Positions 27,872 to 38,416 of a stretch of DNA of 64,000 bases are shown here, one piece after another. Origin of the DNA: Roseomonas aeriglobus (lineage in GTDB: Bacteria > Pseudomonadota > Alphaproteobacteria > Sphingomonadales > Sphingomonadaceae); NCBI GenBank assembly GCA_016937575.1, contig JAFHKN010000002.1, positions 3,647,249 to 3,711,248 on the forward strand. Direction: 5' to 3'. The notes under the pieces are model-generated. The model searched no databases, was not told the origin of the DNA, and saw nothing but the letters and a program-made list of their open reading frames with translations. A program made the position numbers and the translations under genes. Within the stretch, counting starts at the first letter, position 1; each line of letters begins with the position of its first letter.

Positions 27872-28539
27872 AATTCGATCAGCCGGTCGGGCAGTTCGTT
27901 GACGTCGCCTTCGCTGACCGGGAAATGCTCGGCAAGCACGACACCGATCTCGCGCACTGCTGCGGCCATGCCGTCGCCGGGGCGGCCGTCTTTCACCGCC
28001 GCGATCAGGCTGGCCATCGCGTGGCCCCAGACGTCGTCGGGGACGCGGCCGTGGATCGCTTCGTCAGCTATCAGTTCGGCGCGGTGCTCGGTGAGGCTCA
28101 GATAGAGCAGCACGCCGGTCGCGGCGATCGTGCGTTTCTCTGCGCCCGTGCGGAACAGCTGCATCGCCTTCGCCCGCACGCGGCGCGTCTTGGTGGCACC
28201 GGGGGTCAGGGCCATGCGCACGGCCAACGGCGCGAAGGCGAGGCGGCAGATGAGGAACGTCACGCCCATGAGCACCAGCGCGATGGTGTAATAGGCGCTG
28301 CCCGGCACCGTCTCCGCCCAGCCGTCGACCAGCCGCAGGTGAACGCCTTCCGCCACGCCCGGAAAGACCGCGAGCAACGCGAGGACGAGCAGCATGACGA
28401 TGACGCTCCATTGCAGCGCCACGTCATGATATTTGTCCGACTGGCGGGCGACGATCGTCACGATCTCGCCATCGGTGCCGGCTTCGGCGGCGGTCACCGC
28501 CGCCGCGACGGCCGCGCGATCCTGGTCGGTCAGCCGCAT
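27868..28539 (-). CDS. TPM-domain membrane protein (small form)
   Basis: A 223-residue protein beginning with an incomplete TPM-like domain (LTDQDRAAVAAAVTAAEAGTDGEIVTIVA), then two membrane helices (about 45-62 and 80-105) and a second TPM-type segment (TGVLLYLSLTEHRAELIADEAIHG). It follows the larger TPM gene on the same strand, its ATG sharing one base with that stop (TGATG), and precedes the Nudix gene. Similar lemA-TPM-TPM triplets are common; proposed roles include photosystem repair in plants, but the bacterial function is unknown. Confidence 0.85.
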   Translation of the reverse strand: MRLTDQDRAAVAAAVTAAEAGTDGEIVTIVARQSDKYHDVALQWSVIVMLLVLALLAVFPGVAEGVHLRLVDGWAETVPGSAYYTIALVLMGVTFLICRLAFAPLAVRMALTPGATKTRRVRAKAMQLFRTGAEKRTIAATGVLLYLSLTEHRAELIADEAIHGRVPDDVWGHAMASLIAAVKDGRPGDGMAAAVREIGVVLAEHFPVSEGDVNELPDRLIEL

Positions 28540-29417
28540 CACCAGCTCCCCGAGGCGCCACCGCCCCCGAACGATCCGCCGCCACCGCCGGAGAAGCCAC
28601 CGCCCCCCCAGCCACCGCCGCCGCCGCCACCATCTCCACCGCCCCAGCCGCCGAAGCCGCCACCGCCGCCGCGGCTTGCTTCGCGGCCGATCTCATTCGC
28701 GATCGACCAGAGGATGATCGGCAGCGCGCTGGAATCTCCACCGCTACGATAGCGTCGGCCCCTGCCGCGACGGGCGAACGACAGCAGCACGAACAGGACA
28801 ATCATACCCCAGAAGATCAGGCTGATCGGAAAGGCGCCGCCACCGCCGCTACGCTTGCCCCTGCGGCTCTGATCGAATTGTTTGACCGCGGCATCAACCT
28901 TCGCCTGCTGCTCTTCGGGGCTGGCACGCAATTGCGCGATGATCGCGTCGGTGCCGGCCTCCATCGCTTGCGGTAACTGACCGTCCCGCAGGAGGGGCAT
29001 CATCTGCTGGTTGATGATCTGGCTCGAAAGGGCATCCGTCAGGATGGGCTCAAGGCCATAGCCGACCTCCAGCCGCGGACCGCGCTGCCCGGCCGGGTTG
29101 TTCGGCGCGACGAACAGGATCGCGCCGTTGTTCGCGTCCTTCAGCCCGACGTCCCATGCCCGGCCAAGCTTGTAGCCATATTCGTCGAGCGGATAGCCCT
29201 GCATGTCCTTGATCGTCGCGACGACGACCTGGCGCTTGGTATCCTTCTGCAGCTGGTCGAGCTTCTGCGTCAGCGACGCTTCGACGTCGGGCGGCAGGAC
29301 GTCCGCATCATCGACGACGAAGCCGGTGAATTTCGGGAAGGTCTGCGCGGACGCCGGCACCGCTGCAACGAACAGCAGCGCCAGCGCGAGCAGGATACGG
29401 TGAAGGGCGTGGGTCAT
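28539..29417 (-). CDS. TPM-domain exported protein with Gly-rich tail
   Basis: A 292-residue protein with a signal peptide (LLALALLFVAAVPASAQ), the TPM domain (FPKFTGFVVDDADVLPPD through VEVGYGLEPILTD, about residues 27-165), one membrane helix near 205-222 and a C-terminal Gly/Ser/Trp-rich tail that ends GGGGASGSW. This is the YgcG layout. It forms an operon with lemA (24 bases upstream) and the smaller TPM gene (1-base overlap). Confidence 0.9.
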   Translation of the reverse strand: MTHALHRILLALALLFVAAVPASAQTFPKFTGFVVDDADVLPPDVEASLTQKLDQLQKDTKRQVVVATIKDMQGYPLDEYGYKLGRAWDVGLKDANNGAILFVAPNNPAGQRGPRLEVGYGLEPILTDALSSQIINQQMMPLLRDGQLPQAMEAGTDAIIAQLRASPEEQQAKVDAAVKQFDQSRRGKRSGGGGAFPISLIFWGMIVLFVLLSFARRGRGRRYRSGGDSSALPIILWSIANEIGREASRGGGGGFGGWGGGDGGGGGGGWGGGGFSGGGGGSFGGGGASGSW

Positions 29418-29440
29418 GTCCGCTCCTCGAACGGAACGGA

Positions 29441-30031
29441 TCAGCTACCGTTCCCGAAGGCAGTCGCCACCGACGGCGCGACTTCCGCATTCGGCGTGGT
29501 CGCCTGGAACGGGGTCAGCGGCTTCGCACCGTAGAAGATCTTCGCGCCCACCGCGTCGGGGAAGGTGCGGATGCGCGTGTTATAGGCCTGCACGGCCTGG
29601 TTGTAATCGTTGCGCGCGATGGTGATGCGGTTCTCAGTGCCTTCCAGCTGGCTCATCAACGTCGTGTAGTTCGCCTGGCTCTTCAGCTCGGGATAGGCTT
29701 CCTGCAGCCGCTGCAGCGACAGGGTCAGGCCTGCCTGCGCACGCTGGTACGCTGCCATCTTGTTCGGATCAGACAGGTCGTCCCCCGACACCTGTACCTG
29801 GTTCGCCGAGGCGCGGGCCTGGGTCACTTCGGTCAGGATCGCCTTTTCCTGCGCGCCCGCCGCCTTCACCGTCGCGACCAGATTGGGAATGAGGTCGGCG
29901 CGGCGCTGATACTGGTTCTGGACGTCCGCCCAGCGCGCCTTGGCGTTTTCCTCCGCCGTGGGCACGCTATTGAGCCCGCAGGCCGAGAGCGAGAGAGCAG
30001 CGAAACCGACGAATGCGACGCGAAGCTTCAT
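29441..30031 (-). CDS. LemA family protein
   Basis: A 196-residue protein with an N-terminal hydrophobic segment and lipobox-like LSAC, then a helical LemA domain: NAKARWADVQNQYQRRADLIPNL (in part), VKAAGAQEKAILTEVTQAR, LQRLQEAYPELKSQANY and ENRITIARNDYNQAVQAYN. It heads a lemA-TPM-TPM-Nudix operon on the minus strand. LemA proteins are membrane-associated with unknown biochemical role. Confidence 0.92.
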   Translation of the reverse strand: MKLRVAFVGFAALSLSACGLNSVPTAEENAKARWADVQNQYQRRADLIPNLVATVKAAGAQEKAILTEVTQARASANQVQVSGDDLSDPNKMAAYQRAQAGLTLSLQRLQEAYPELKSQANYTTLMSQLEGTENRITIARNDYNQAVQAYNTRIRTFPDAVGAKIFYGAKPLTPFQATTPNAEVAPSVATAFGNGS

Positions 30032-30126
30032 GGGACTTGTCCTCCAACCCTCAGGCGCGCAACATTTAGGCGGACGGCCGATCGTTACAATGGGGAATCG
30101 GTTCGGCGGCAGGCGGAGGGATCACG

Positions 30127-30570
30127 ATGCTCAAGGAATTCAAAACCTTCATCATGCGCGGCAACGTGCTCGATCTGGCCGTCGCGGTCATCATCGGCGC
30201 GGCGTTCGGCAAGATCGTGACCTCGCTGACCGAGGACATCCTGATGCCGGTGATCGGCAAGATCTTCGGCGGTCTCGATTTTTCGAGCTATTTCCTGGTG
30301 CTGGGCGAAGTGCCGGCCACTCTTCGGGGCTCGACGGACTATGCGGCGCTGAAGAAGGCGGGCGTGCCCCTGCTCGGATATGGCGAGTTCGTGACGCAGG
30401 CGGTCAATTTCCTGATCGTCGCCTTCATCATTTTCCTGCTGCTGCGGATCGTGAATCGCGCAATCCGGCTGCTCGAGCAGGAAAAGGCCCCGGAGGCTCC
30501 GGCCGCGGAGCCGGTCGACGTTCAGCTCCTGCGCGAGATCCGTGACGAGCTCCGGGCTCGGCATCCCTGA
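30127..30570 (+). CDS. mscL: Large-conductance mechanosensitive channel MscL
   Basis: A 147-residue channel subunit that opens under hypo-osmotic stress. It has the N-terminal amphipathic helix (MLKEFKTFIMRGNVLDLAVA), TM1 with the Gly/Ala-rich pore stretch (VAVIIGAAFGKIVTSL), a periplasmic loop, TM2 (AVNFLIVAFIIFLLLR) and a charged C-terminal helix. GGAGG stands upstream. It is transcribed alone, divergent from lemA. Confidence 0.96.
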   Translation: MLKEFKTFIMRGNVLDLAVAVIIGAAFGKIVTSLTEDILMPVIGKIFGGLDFSSYFLVLGEVPATLRGSTDYAALKKAGVPLLGYGEFVTQAVNFLIVAFIIFLLLRIVNRAIRLLEQEKAPEAPAAEPVDVQLLREIRDELRARHP

Positions 30571-30582
30571 CGCGCCTACCGT

Positions 30583-30655
30583 TCGTGCTCCGCCTGTCGA
30601 AGCACGTGTCCCCATGGACACGCGCGGCGACGGGCTCAGGACCAACGGTCGCTTA
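30583..30655. repeat. Diverged dispersed repeat between mscL and the Rrf2 gene
   Basis: Two partly complementary halves (ACCGTTCGTGCTCCGCCTGT and GGGCTCAGGACCAACGGTCG) surround a perfect hairpin, CGTGTCC-CCAT-GGACACG at 30605-30622. The halves resemble the TTCGTGCTGAGCCTGTCGAA repeat at 4492 and 49529. It lies between two convergent genes and may also terminate transcription. Confidence 0.6.
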
Positions 30656-31084
30656 GGCTGCCGCCAGTTCCTCCGCGGTCGCATCCGCCAGGCTGGTGCC
30701 GTCGAGGATGCGCGCGGTTTCGTCCCGGACCCGCGCCATCGCCCGGCGGATCGCGCAGGCGGCCTCGTCGCGGCAGTCCGTGCAGGGGCGATAGGCGGTG
30801 CGGCTGACGCACGGGACCAGCGCCAATGGGCCCTCGATCACCCGGATCACTTCGCCGAGCGAAATGAGGTAGGCCGGGCGCGACAGGCAATAGCCGCCCG
30901 CCTTGCCGCGGTGCGAATGAAGGAAGCCCGCCTCGCGCAGATCGGCCAGGATCAGCTCAAGGAACTTGCGCGGCACGTTGGCGGCGACCGCAATGCGGTT
31001 CATGGGCACGGGTGGCCCGCCCGGCTTCTGCGTGGCGAGGAACAGCATCGCGCGTAGCGCGTAGCGGGAACGCTGCGTCAACAT
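30653..31084 (-). CDS. Rrf2 family transcriptional regulator with Fe-S cysteines
   Basis: A 143-residue winged-helix regulator. The N-terminal HTH (YALRAMLFLATQ, NRIAVAANVPRKFLELILADL) and wing (GFLHSHRGKAGGYCLSRP) are typical of Rrf2. Cysteines at 92, 101, 104 and 110 fall where IscR and RirA bind their Fe-S cluster, so it probably senses iron-sulfur or iron status. Its targets are unknown, and no isc or suf genes are nearby. It is divergent from ssrA. Confidence 0.88.
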   Translation of the reverse strand: MLTQRSRYALRAMLFLATQKPGGPPVPMNRIAVAANVPRKFLELILADLREAGFLHSHRGKAGGYCLSRPAYLISLGEVIRVIEGPLALVPCVSRTAYRPCTDCRDEAACAIRRAMARVRDETARILDGTSLADATAEELAAA

Positions 31085-31194
31085 GATACGCTATTCCATG
31101 CGCCGACATTATGGCGGTGTGAAGGCCTTTCCTTACGCCTGCACACTTCCTATATCGACCGAGCCGGCGGGTTCGCCTGCCCGGCTATGGCGAT

Positions 31195-31440
31195 AAAGGA
31201 TTGCGTGCAATAGACGCAGCGGACCCGGGGGCAGTACCCGGCGGCTCCACCATAACCGGTGGTGTACTGGACACCGTTTCTGACGGGGCCGAACCAGGAT
31301 CGACGTGTGTTGAAAAGCGCTGTCTTTCGCTCGGAATGGGACCACCGCAACGGCCCATTACACAAGTGCCAACGATAACGAAGCACTCGCGATTGCGGCG
31401 TAACTGATGGCCTAACGGCCTGACGTTACACCAAAATAGC
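31195..31440 (+). ncRNA. ssrA: Circularly permuted two-piece tmRNA
   Basis: The acceptor piece lies first: T stem CCGGG/CCCGG at 31225-31241, acceptor strand CGGCTCC at 31242-31248, discriminator A, and CCA ending at 31252. After an intervening hairpin (GGTGT-ACTGG-ACACC) the coding piece begins at 31285 with GGGGCCG, which pairs with CGGCTCC (one G-U). The tag frame at 31368-31400 encodes ANDNEALAIAA followed by TAA. This reversed order is the alphaproteobacterial form, in which the precursor is cut into two RNAs. Outer ends are approximate. It rescues stalled ribosomes and tags the product for proteolysis. Confidence 0.93.
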
Positions 31441-31452
31441 GCGGTCGGACCC

Positions 31453-31506
31453 CACCGGGCAACAGAAGGGGATTCCAGCGGTTCGGGGAGCACCGGGCAA
31501 CAGAAG
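31453..31506. repeat. 16-base direct repeat downstream of ssrA
   Basis: CACCGGGCAACAGAAG occurs at 31453-31468 and again, unchanged, at 31491-31506, 38 bases apart. No gene covers it. It could be the scar of a small insertion or deletion, or a recombination remnant at the tmRNA end. No integrase gene is nearby. Confidence 0.6.
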
Positions 31507-31613
31507 CTCCCCACTGACCCTTACCATGACTGCGCCGTCCGCCCTCAGCGAGGCGAAGGGGGATGCGTCGACACACGCCCCCTTCGACGGGCCCGGCACG
31601 AACGTGCGAAGCG

Positions 31614-31976
31614 TCAGGCCCCGCCGGCCACCAGCTTTGGCGTCTGCTGATGCTGCACCACCGTCCACTTCTCATGCTCGATCCGGCGATAGGTTGAGGT
31701 GCAATGCGCCTCATACGCCGCCTCGCCGCGTTTGGCGGTGACGTGATAGGCAACGACGATCAGCCCTTCCTGCGGCCGCGCGATCTGACCACCGGCGAAG
31801 TCGGCGGACTCCCAGCGTGGGGTATCCGACACCGCCTGCACCGCGTCGTCGCCCGACAGCACATACGGTTCGGCCGGTACGACGACCAGGCATTCGGCGT
31901 CCATCTTCTCGCGGTAATTGTCTGCGTCGCCGGTCCACAGGCTTTCCTCGAACGCCCACACCCGATCGTCTTCCAT
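31614..31976 (-). CDS. NTF2-like / DUF4440 family protein
   Basis: A 120-residue protein with the cone-shaped NTF2-like pattern: an N-terminal helix (VWAFEESLWTGDADNYREKM), CLVVVPAEPYVLSGDDAV, the WESADFAGGQI strand, LIVVAYHVTAKR and a closing YRRIEHEKWTVVQHQQT. Such proteins are small-molecule-binding or ketosteroid-isomerase-like; no catalytic pair can be assigned. It is monocistronic and faces left. Confidence 0.78.
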   Translation of the reverse strand: MEDDRVWAFEESLWTGDADNYREKMDAECLVVVPAEPYVLSGDDAVQAVSDTPRWESADFAGGQIARPQEGLIVVAYHVTAKRGEAAYEAHCTSTYRRIEHEKWTVVQHQQTPKLVAGGA

Positions 31977-32094
31977 CGTCCATCTCCGCTATCGTGAAGC
32001 ACCCCAAGCGGTTGGCGGCACGCGATGTTCCGGCACGATTGCGGACGGGGGCAAGCCCGCTTACTCTCTTCTCCAAAATATCAGGAGAGACCCG

Positions 32095-32862
32095 ATGGCG
32101 ACGCTTGCCCGCGATCCCGAGACAATGGCCCCCGGCGAATGGGAGGCGCGGGTCGACCTCGCCGCTGCCTACCGCCTCGTGGCGCTCTATGGCTGGGACG
32201 ATCTGATCTTCACCCATCTGTCGGTGCGGGTGCCGGGGCCGGAGCATCATTTCCTGATCAACCCGTACAACATGATGTTCGAGGAGATCACCGCATCGTC
32301 GCTGGTGAAGATCGACGTCGAGGGGAAGCCGGTCGGCGCATCGCCCTATCCGGTCAATCCCGCGGGCTTCGTCATCCATTCGGCGATCCATATGGCGCGC
32401 GAGGATGCCGCCGCGGTCATGCATCTCCACACGCCTGACGGGCAGGCGGTGTCGGCGATGGAGTTCGGCTTGCTGCCGCATACCCAGACCTCGATGATCG
32501 CGGGCGGCGATGTCGCGTATCACGACTATGAAGGCATCGCGACCGACCTGGAGGAGCGTGAGCGGCTCGTGCAGGACCTCGGGCGTAAGAACGCGATGAT
32601 CCTGCGCAACCACGGCACGCTGACGGTCGGCGATTCGGTCGCGGCCTGTTTCCTGCGGCTCTATTTCCTGGAACGTGCGTGCCAGGCGCAGGTGAAGATG
32701 CTAGCGGCGGGCCGGGAGAACCTGAATACGCCCCCTCAAGGCACGCCGGAGAAGGTGGCGATGCAGTCCGCTCCGGCGGGGATGGGCATGCTGGCGAAGG
32801 CGCTGGCGTGGCCGGCGTTGCTTCGCAAACTCGACCGGGTCGATCCGAGCTATCGGGACTGA
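32095..32862 (+). CDS. Class II aldolase/adducin family protein
   Basis: A 255-residue protein with the AraD/FucA fold: LIFTHLSVRVPG, FLINPYNMMFEE, SLVKIDVEGK, the metal-binding VMHLHTPDG and the third His region ILRNHGTLTVG. Members close to adducin often keep the zinc histidines without a known substrate. ATG 32095 follows an AGGAGAG ribosome site by 6 bases. The end overlaps the convergent UVR-motif gene by 13 bases. Confidence 0.9.
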   Translation: MATLARDPETMAPGEWEARVDLAAAYRLVALYGWDDLIFTHLSVRVPGPEHHFLINPYNMMFEEITASSLVKIDVEGKPVGASPYPVNPAGFVIHSAIHMAREDAAAVMHLHTPDGQAVSAMEFGLLPHTQTSMIAGGDVAYHDYEGIATDLEERERLVQDLGRKNAMILRNHGTLTVGDSVAACFLRLYFLERACQAQVKMLAAGRENLNTPPQGTPEKVAMQSAPAGMGMLAKALAWPALLRKLDRVDPSYRD

Positions 32863-33122
32863 CGCCGCCCGCGGCCCTTGGTCATCGGGTCGGGCTTCTT
32901 GGGCTTCACCCAACCCTCGGGCGGCGAATACCGCGCCTGGCTGGTGCCGAGCCCCATGCTGCCCGGCTGCTGGCGGGTCAGGCCACTGGTATCGGCGTCC
33001 GCCGCATCGCCGCCGGCGCGCAACAGGCTGATCTCGTCGCGCAGCCGTCGTGCGGTTTCGAAGTCGAGCGCGGCGGCAGCGGCGTCCATGCGGGTCTGAA
33101 GATCGGCGAGGCGGTCGGTCAT
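32850..33122 (-). CDS. UvrB/UvrC-motif protein
   Basis: A 90-residue protein whose first third is a UVR coiled-coil motif (LADLQTRMDAAAAALDFETA then RRLRDEISLLR), as in the UvrB-UvrC interaction region. The rest is a basic, Gly/Pro-rich tail with GWVKPKKPDPMTKGRGRR. The start at ATG 33122 is where the motif begins. It lies just downstream of the class C-type hydrolase gene (8 bases). The function is unknown, and it is probably not a repair enzyme itself. Confidence 0.75.
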   Translation of the reverse strand: MTDRLADLQTRMDAAAAALDFETARRLRDEISLLRAGGDAADADTSGLTRQQPGSMGLGTSQARYSPPEGWVKPKKPDPMTKGRGRRQSR

Positions 33123-33129
33123 GCCGGGT

Positions 33130-34278
33130 TCAACGCTTGTCCGGCGCCAGACGCTCCTCCTCCGCGCTGTAGCGCGAGCGCTTTCCCTTGCTGGCGTCCG
33201 CGACCGCGCTGGCGAAAAAGGCGACGCCGTGGCCCGATGCCCGGTCGATCCACAGGCCGGAGCGCAGGGCATAGGCTTCGCCGGCATGGCCGACCCATGT
33301 CCGGCGGTCGCCGAACAGATCGTCCTCGCACCCGGCGACGCGCGTAGGCACGGTTTGGGTCGCGAGGCCGTAGCGGCAGTAGAAGCCCTGCGCGGTATCG
33401 CCGTTGCTGCCGTCGAAGGTCCATGCGGCCGCTTCGATCGCGGCGACCGACTCGGGGCGGAGGAAGCCCCCGCCGTTCTGGAGCAGCATGCGACCGATCT
33501 TGCCGAGATCGCGCATCGAGATGCGCAGACCACCTTGTGGCGAGAAGATCGCACCATTGTCGCCGGGACGATAGCCGGCGAGGTCGCAGCCCTGAACCGC
33601 CACCACCGGGCAGTCGGGCCGACGCCCGTTCAGGTCGTCGCGCGCCACGTCGCCGTTCGCGCGGTACAACACGACTGCGCGGGCGATTGCGGCGTCGCTG
33701 CACCCCGCACCCCAATTGTAGCAGGCGTCGAGGCCGAGCGGCGCGAGGACCTCGCGTGCCATGACTCGGTCGAAGCGGTCGCCGGTCGCCCGTTCGATGA
33801 CGGTCGCGATCACGCCGAAGTTGAGGTTGGTGTAGCGGAAATAGCGGCCCGGCGGATGGCCTGCGTCCCATGCCTTTGGATCAGCGACCGCGTCCTGCAT
33901 CCGCACGCCGAGCGGCACGATATAATCGATCCCATCGGTCAGGCTGGAGCGATGGGACAGCAGCAGGCGCAGCGTGATCGGCGTGTCGGGGTGCGCCGAG
34001 TTGCGCAACCGCCAGCCGAGCCAGTCCGACACATCGCGGTCGAGGTCCAGCGTGCCCGCCTCGACCAGGCGCATCAAGCCAAGGGCCACGACAAGCTTCG
34101 ATACGCTGGCAACCCGCACCGGATCGTCCGCCGTCACGCGCCGGCGAGTCACGCGATCGGCCAGGCCGCGTGCGTCGACCGACGTTTCACCCGCCGAATC
34201 GAAGCCCACCCGCACTTCCGCCGGCCGCGTCGCGCAGGCGCCGAGCAGCAGCGCCAAGGAGAGGGCGGCCGCCTTCAT
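33130..34278 (-). CDS. Serine hydrolase of the class C beta-lactamase fold, lipoprotein
   Basis: A 382-residue protein from ATG 34278. The signal peptide ends in a lipobox (SLALLLGAC). Catalytic motifs are SVSK (nucleophile Ser and Lys), YTN and, near the end, HAG in place of KTG, as in esterase-like members. The family includes penicillin-binding protein 4* and EstB esterases, so it need not act on beta-lactams. It overlaps the upstream class A-like gene by 4 bases (ATGA), so the two are translated together. Confidence 0.87.
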   Translation of the reverse strand: MKAAALSLALLLGACATRPAEVRVGFDSAGETSVDARGLADRVTRRRVTADDPVRVASVSKLVVALGLMRLVEAGTLDLDRDVSDWLGWRLRNSAHPDTPITLRLLLSHRSSLTDGIDYIVPLGVRMQDAVADPKAWDAGHPPGRYFRYTNLNFGVIATVIERATGDRFDRVMAREVLAPLGLDACYNWGAGCSDAAIARAVVLYRANGDVARDDLNGRRPDCPVVAVQGCDLAGYRPGDNGAIFSPQGGLRISMRDLGKIGRMLLQNGGGFLRPESVAAIEAAAWTFDGSNGDTAQGFYCRYGLATQTVPTRVAGCEDDLFGDRRTWVGHAGEAYALRSGLWIDRASGHGVAFFASAVADASKGKRSRYSAEEERLAPDKR

Positions 34279-35321
34279 TTCTGAAGCTGAAAGGCGTCGA
34301 ACACGGTTCGGCCGATCTCCGCCAAACGGCTGTCGCGTGCCGCGGGGTCGGCGATCCCGTAGGACAGCAGGGCGATGGCGACGCGGTGGCCGTTCGGGAG
34401 TGTCAGCACGCCGATGTCGTTCGAGATACCCGGCAGCGTGCCCGTCTTGTGCGCCCAGGGCGTCCCGGCGGGCAGCAGCGCCTTCACCCGCTTCGTGCCG
34501 GTCTTGCAGCGGGCGAGGACGTCGAAAAGGAATGTCGTGCTGGCGGGCGTGAGCAGTTCGCCCGTTCGTAGCCGCACGAGCAGGTCGCCCATCGCCCGCG
34601 GCGTGGTGCTGTCGCGCGGATCGGTATCGAAGACCGGGTTCACCGGCCAACGCTCGTCGTCGCTCTTCCACGGCTCGACCGGCATGAAGGTCGCGAGTGC
34701 GGGGCCATCGGCCAGTTTCGGATCGGGGGTGTGGCCGCTGACGTCGATCAGCAGCCGCGCAATCGTACGGTCGACGCGCTGACCCGCGATCCCCTTCGCC
34801 TGCAGCCAGCGGGTGACCGCGGCAGGGCCGCCAACCGCTTTCAACAGCATGTCGGTCGCCGTATTGTCGCTAACGGTCAGCGACAGCTCGATCAGATTCG
34901 CGCCGGACAGCGCGACGCCGGCGTGCGGCAGCGTGTCGGTGATGCCGTCGGAGCGGACGCGCATCCCCTCGTCGAGCGTGTGCATCGTCGCCAGGCTCCA
35001 ACGACGCTTGTCGACGCCGTCGAGATAGGTCGCGGCGATCGCCAGTTTCACCACGCTCGCCATGGGGAAACGGTCGTCGGCGTTGATGGCCAGCGTCGCC
35101 CCGGTGTCGATATCGACCGCATAGGCACCGACCTTGCCGGCATCGGTCTTCGCGATCTGCGTGACGCGCTCGGTCAGGCCGGGTGGCAAGGTCTGCGCGG
35201 TTGCGACCGGTGCGGCGAGGATCGCAGCCGCGGCGGCAAAGTTCACAAAGCTCACCCATATGGCGTGTGAAAATTTCGTGTGAAATTCGGCTGGGCTGGC
35301 GGAGAGGTTGGTGCGCGTCAT
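34275..35321 (-). CDS. Class A beta-lactamase-like serine hydrolase with unusual omega loop
   Basis: A 348-residue exported protein (signal segment to VATAQ). It has SVVK at residues 89-92, SDN at 151-153 and KTG in AHKTGTLPG, the three class A motifs. The omega-loop region differs: after QRVDRTIARLL comes a long stretch containing HTPDPKLADG and FMPVEPWKSDDERWPVNP before DPRDSTTPRAM. The usual catalytic Glu166 is not at its normal place. Activity on beta-lactams is uncertain. ATG 35321 is used; an upstream TTG is less likely. It is the first gene of a two-gene unit. Confidence 0.85.
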   Translation of the reverse strand: MTRTNLSASPAEFHTKFSHAIWVSFVNFAAAAAILAAPVATAQTLPPGLTERVTQIAKTDAGKVGAYAVDIDTGATLAINADDRFPMASVVKLAIAATYLDGVDKRRWSLATMHTLDEGMRVRSDGITDTLPHAGVALSGANLIELSLTVSDNTATDMLLKAVGGPAAVTRWLQAKGIAGQRVDRTIARLLIDVSGHTPDPKLADGPALATFMPVEPWKSDDERWPVNPVFDTDPRDSTTPRAMGDLLVRLRTGELLTPASTTFLFDVLARCKTGTKRVKALLPAGTPWAHKTGTLPGISNDIGVLTLPNGHRVAIALLSYGIADPAARDSRLAEIGRTVFDAFQLQK

Positions 35322-35408
35322 GGCGCTACGCTGCACCAAAGCGGGTCATGTAGGAAAATGGTATTTTCAGGCGCGCCATCGCGCGAGTCTGTTTTAGGCG
35401 AAGCAGGT

Positions 35409-35490
35409 CGTGCTTGTGCTCCGGCGAAAGCCGGAGCGGCGGCGGACGGGGGCCGCAGTCGCCAGGGCTCCGGCCTTCGCCGGAGCACAG
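35409..35490. repeat. Inverted repeat GTGCTCCGGCGAAAGCCGGA type
   Basis: Arms GTGCTCCGGCGAAAGCCGGA and CTCCGGCCTTCGCCGGAGCA are inverted about a 30-base spacer, the same architecture as at 27263. The region lies between the class A-like gene and pnp and has no ORF. Confidence 0.75.
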
Positions 35491-35522
35491 CGCGGCGAGT
35501 GGCGGCGGACGCGCAAGAGAAA

Positions 35523-35548
35523 GGCCCCGGAGATCGCTCTCCGGGGCC
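35523..35548 (-). terminator. Terminator of the pnp operon
   Basis: A perfect 11-base stem, GGCCCCGGAGA / TCTCCGGGGCC with a 4-base loop, lies about 45 bases after the pnp stop. On the minus strand it is followed by TTTCTCTT. This is a good intrinsic terminator for the long rimP-to-pnp gene run. Confidence 0.82.
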
Positions 35549-35593
35549 CATCCTCCCCATACCTTTCCGGCACGGTAACTTGTCGCGAAGGAC

Positions 35594-37936
<2,343 letters not shown>

Positions 37937-37985
37937 TTGGTTTCCTTCACTCCGGCGGCCAGATGCCGGCCGGGGCCTTTAGATC

Positions 37986-38010
37986 CCCACGAAAGTGATA
38001 CTTTCGTGGG
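37986..38010. promoter_or_regulatory. Perfect hairpin in the rpsO-pnp intergenic region
   Basis: CCCACGAAAGT-GAT-ACTTTCGTGGG is an 11-base perfect stem with a 3-base loop. In E. coli the pnp leader contains an RNase III-cut hairpin through which PNPase represses itself; this stem is at the equivalent place. A near twin with different flanks (CTCCGCAAAGT-AGC-ACTTTGCGGAG) sits at 45424-45448 in the same operon, so it may instead be a dispersed palindrome. Confidence 0.6.
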
Positions 38011-38126
38011 ACCCGTTTTAGGGCTGCCCTTGCAGCCCCGTGCGACGGAGGTTCCGTCTGCCAGGGCGCACGCCGGATTGCGCGGCCCCGAATGCGACAA
38101 GGGCGACCCGAAGGCCGCCCCTGGTG

Positions 38127-38396
38127 TTACTTGCGAAGGCCGAGCTTCGCGATAAGGGCCAGATAGCGATCGCCATCCGACTTGCGGAGATAGTCGAGCA
38201 GCGAGCGACGCTTGTTGACCATCATCAGCAGGCCGCGGCGCGAGTGGTTGTCCTTCGCGTGGCCCTTGAAATGCTCGGTCAGGTTGCGGATGCGCTCGGT
38301 CAGGATGGCGACCTGGACCTCGGTCGACCCGGTGTCGCCTTCGGCGCGGGCGTGGTCCTTGATGATTTCCTGACGGCGTTCTGCGGTAATCGACAT
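38127..38396 (-). CDS. rpsO: 30S ribosomal protein S15
   Basis: An 89-residue ribosomal protein that binds 16S rRNA at the central domain. The sequence is highly conserved: [39 protein letters not shown] and [25 protein letters not shown] (in part). ATG 38396 is the standard start. It lies between truB and pnp, the usual order. Confidence 0.97.
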   Translation of the reverse strand: MSITAERRQEIIKDHARAEGDTGSTEVQVAILTERIRNLTEHFKGHAKDNHSRRGLLMMVNKRRSLLDYLRKSDGDRYLALIAKLGLRK

Positions 38397-38416
38397 GGTG
38401 TTTCCTTCGACATCGT

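Noticed and set aside
31453..31506. The direct repeat after ssrA as an attachment site of an island
   Set aside because: It does not match the tmRNA end, and no integrase or island is adjacent.
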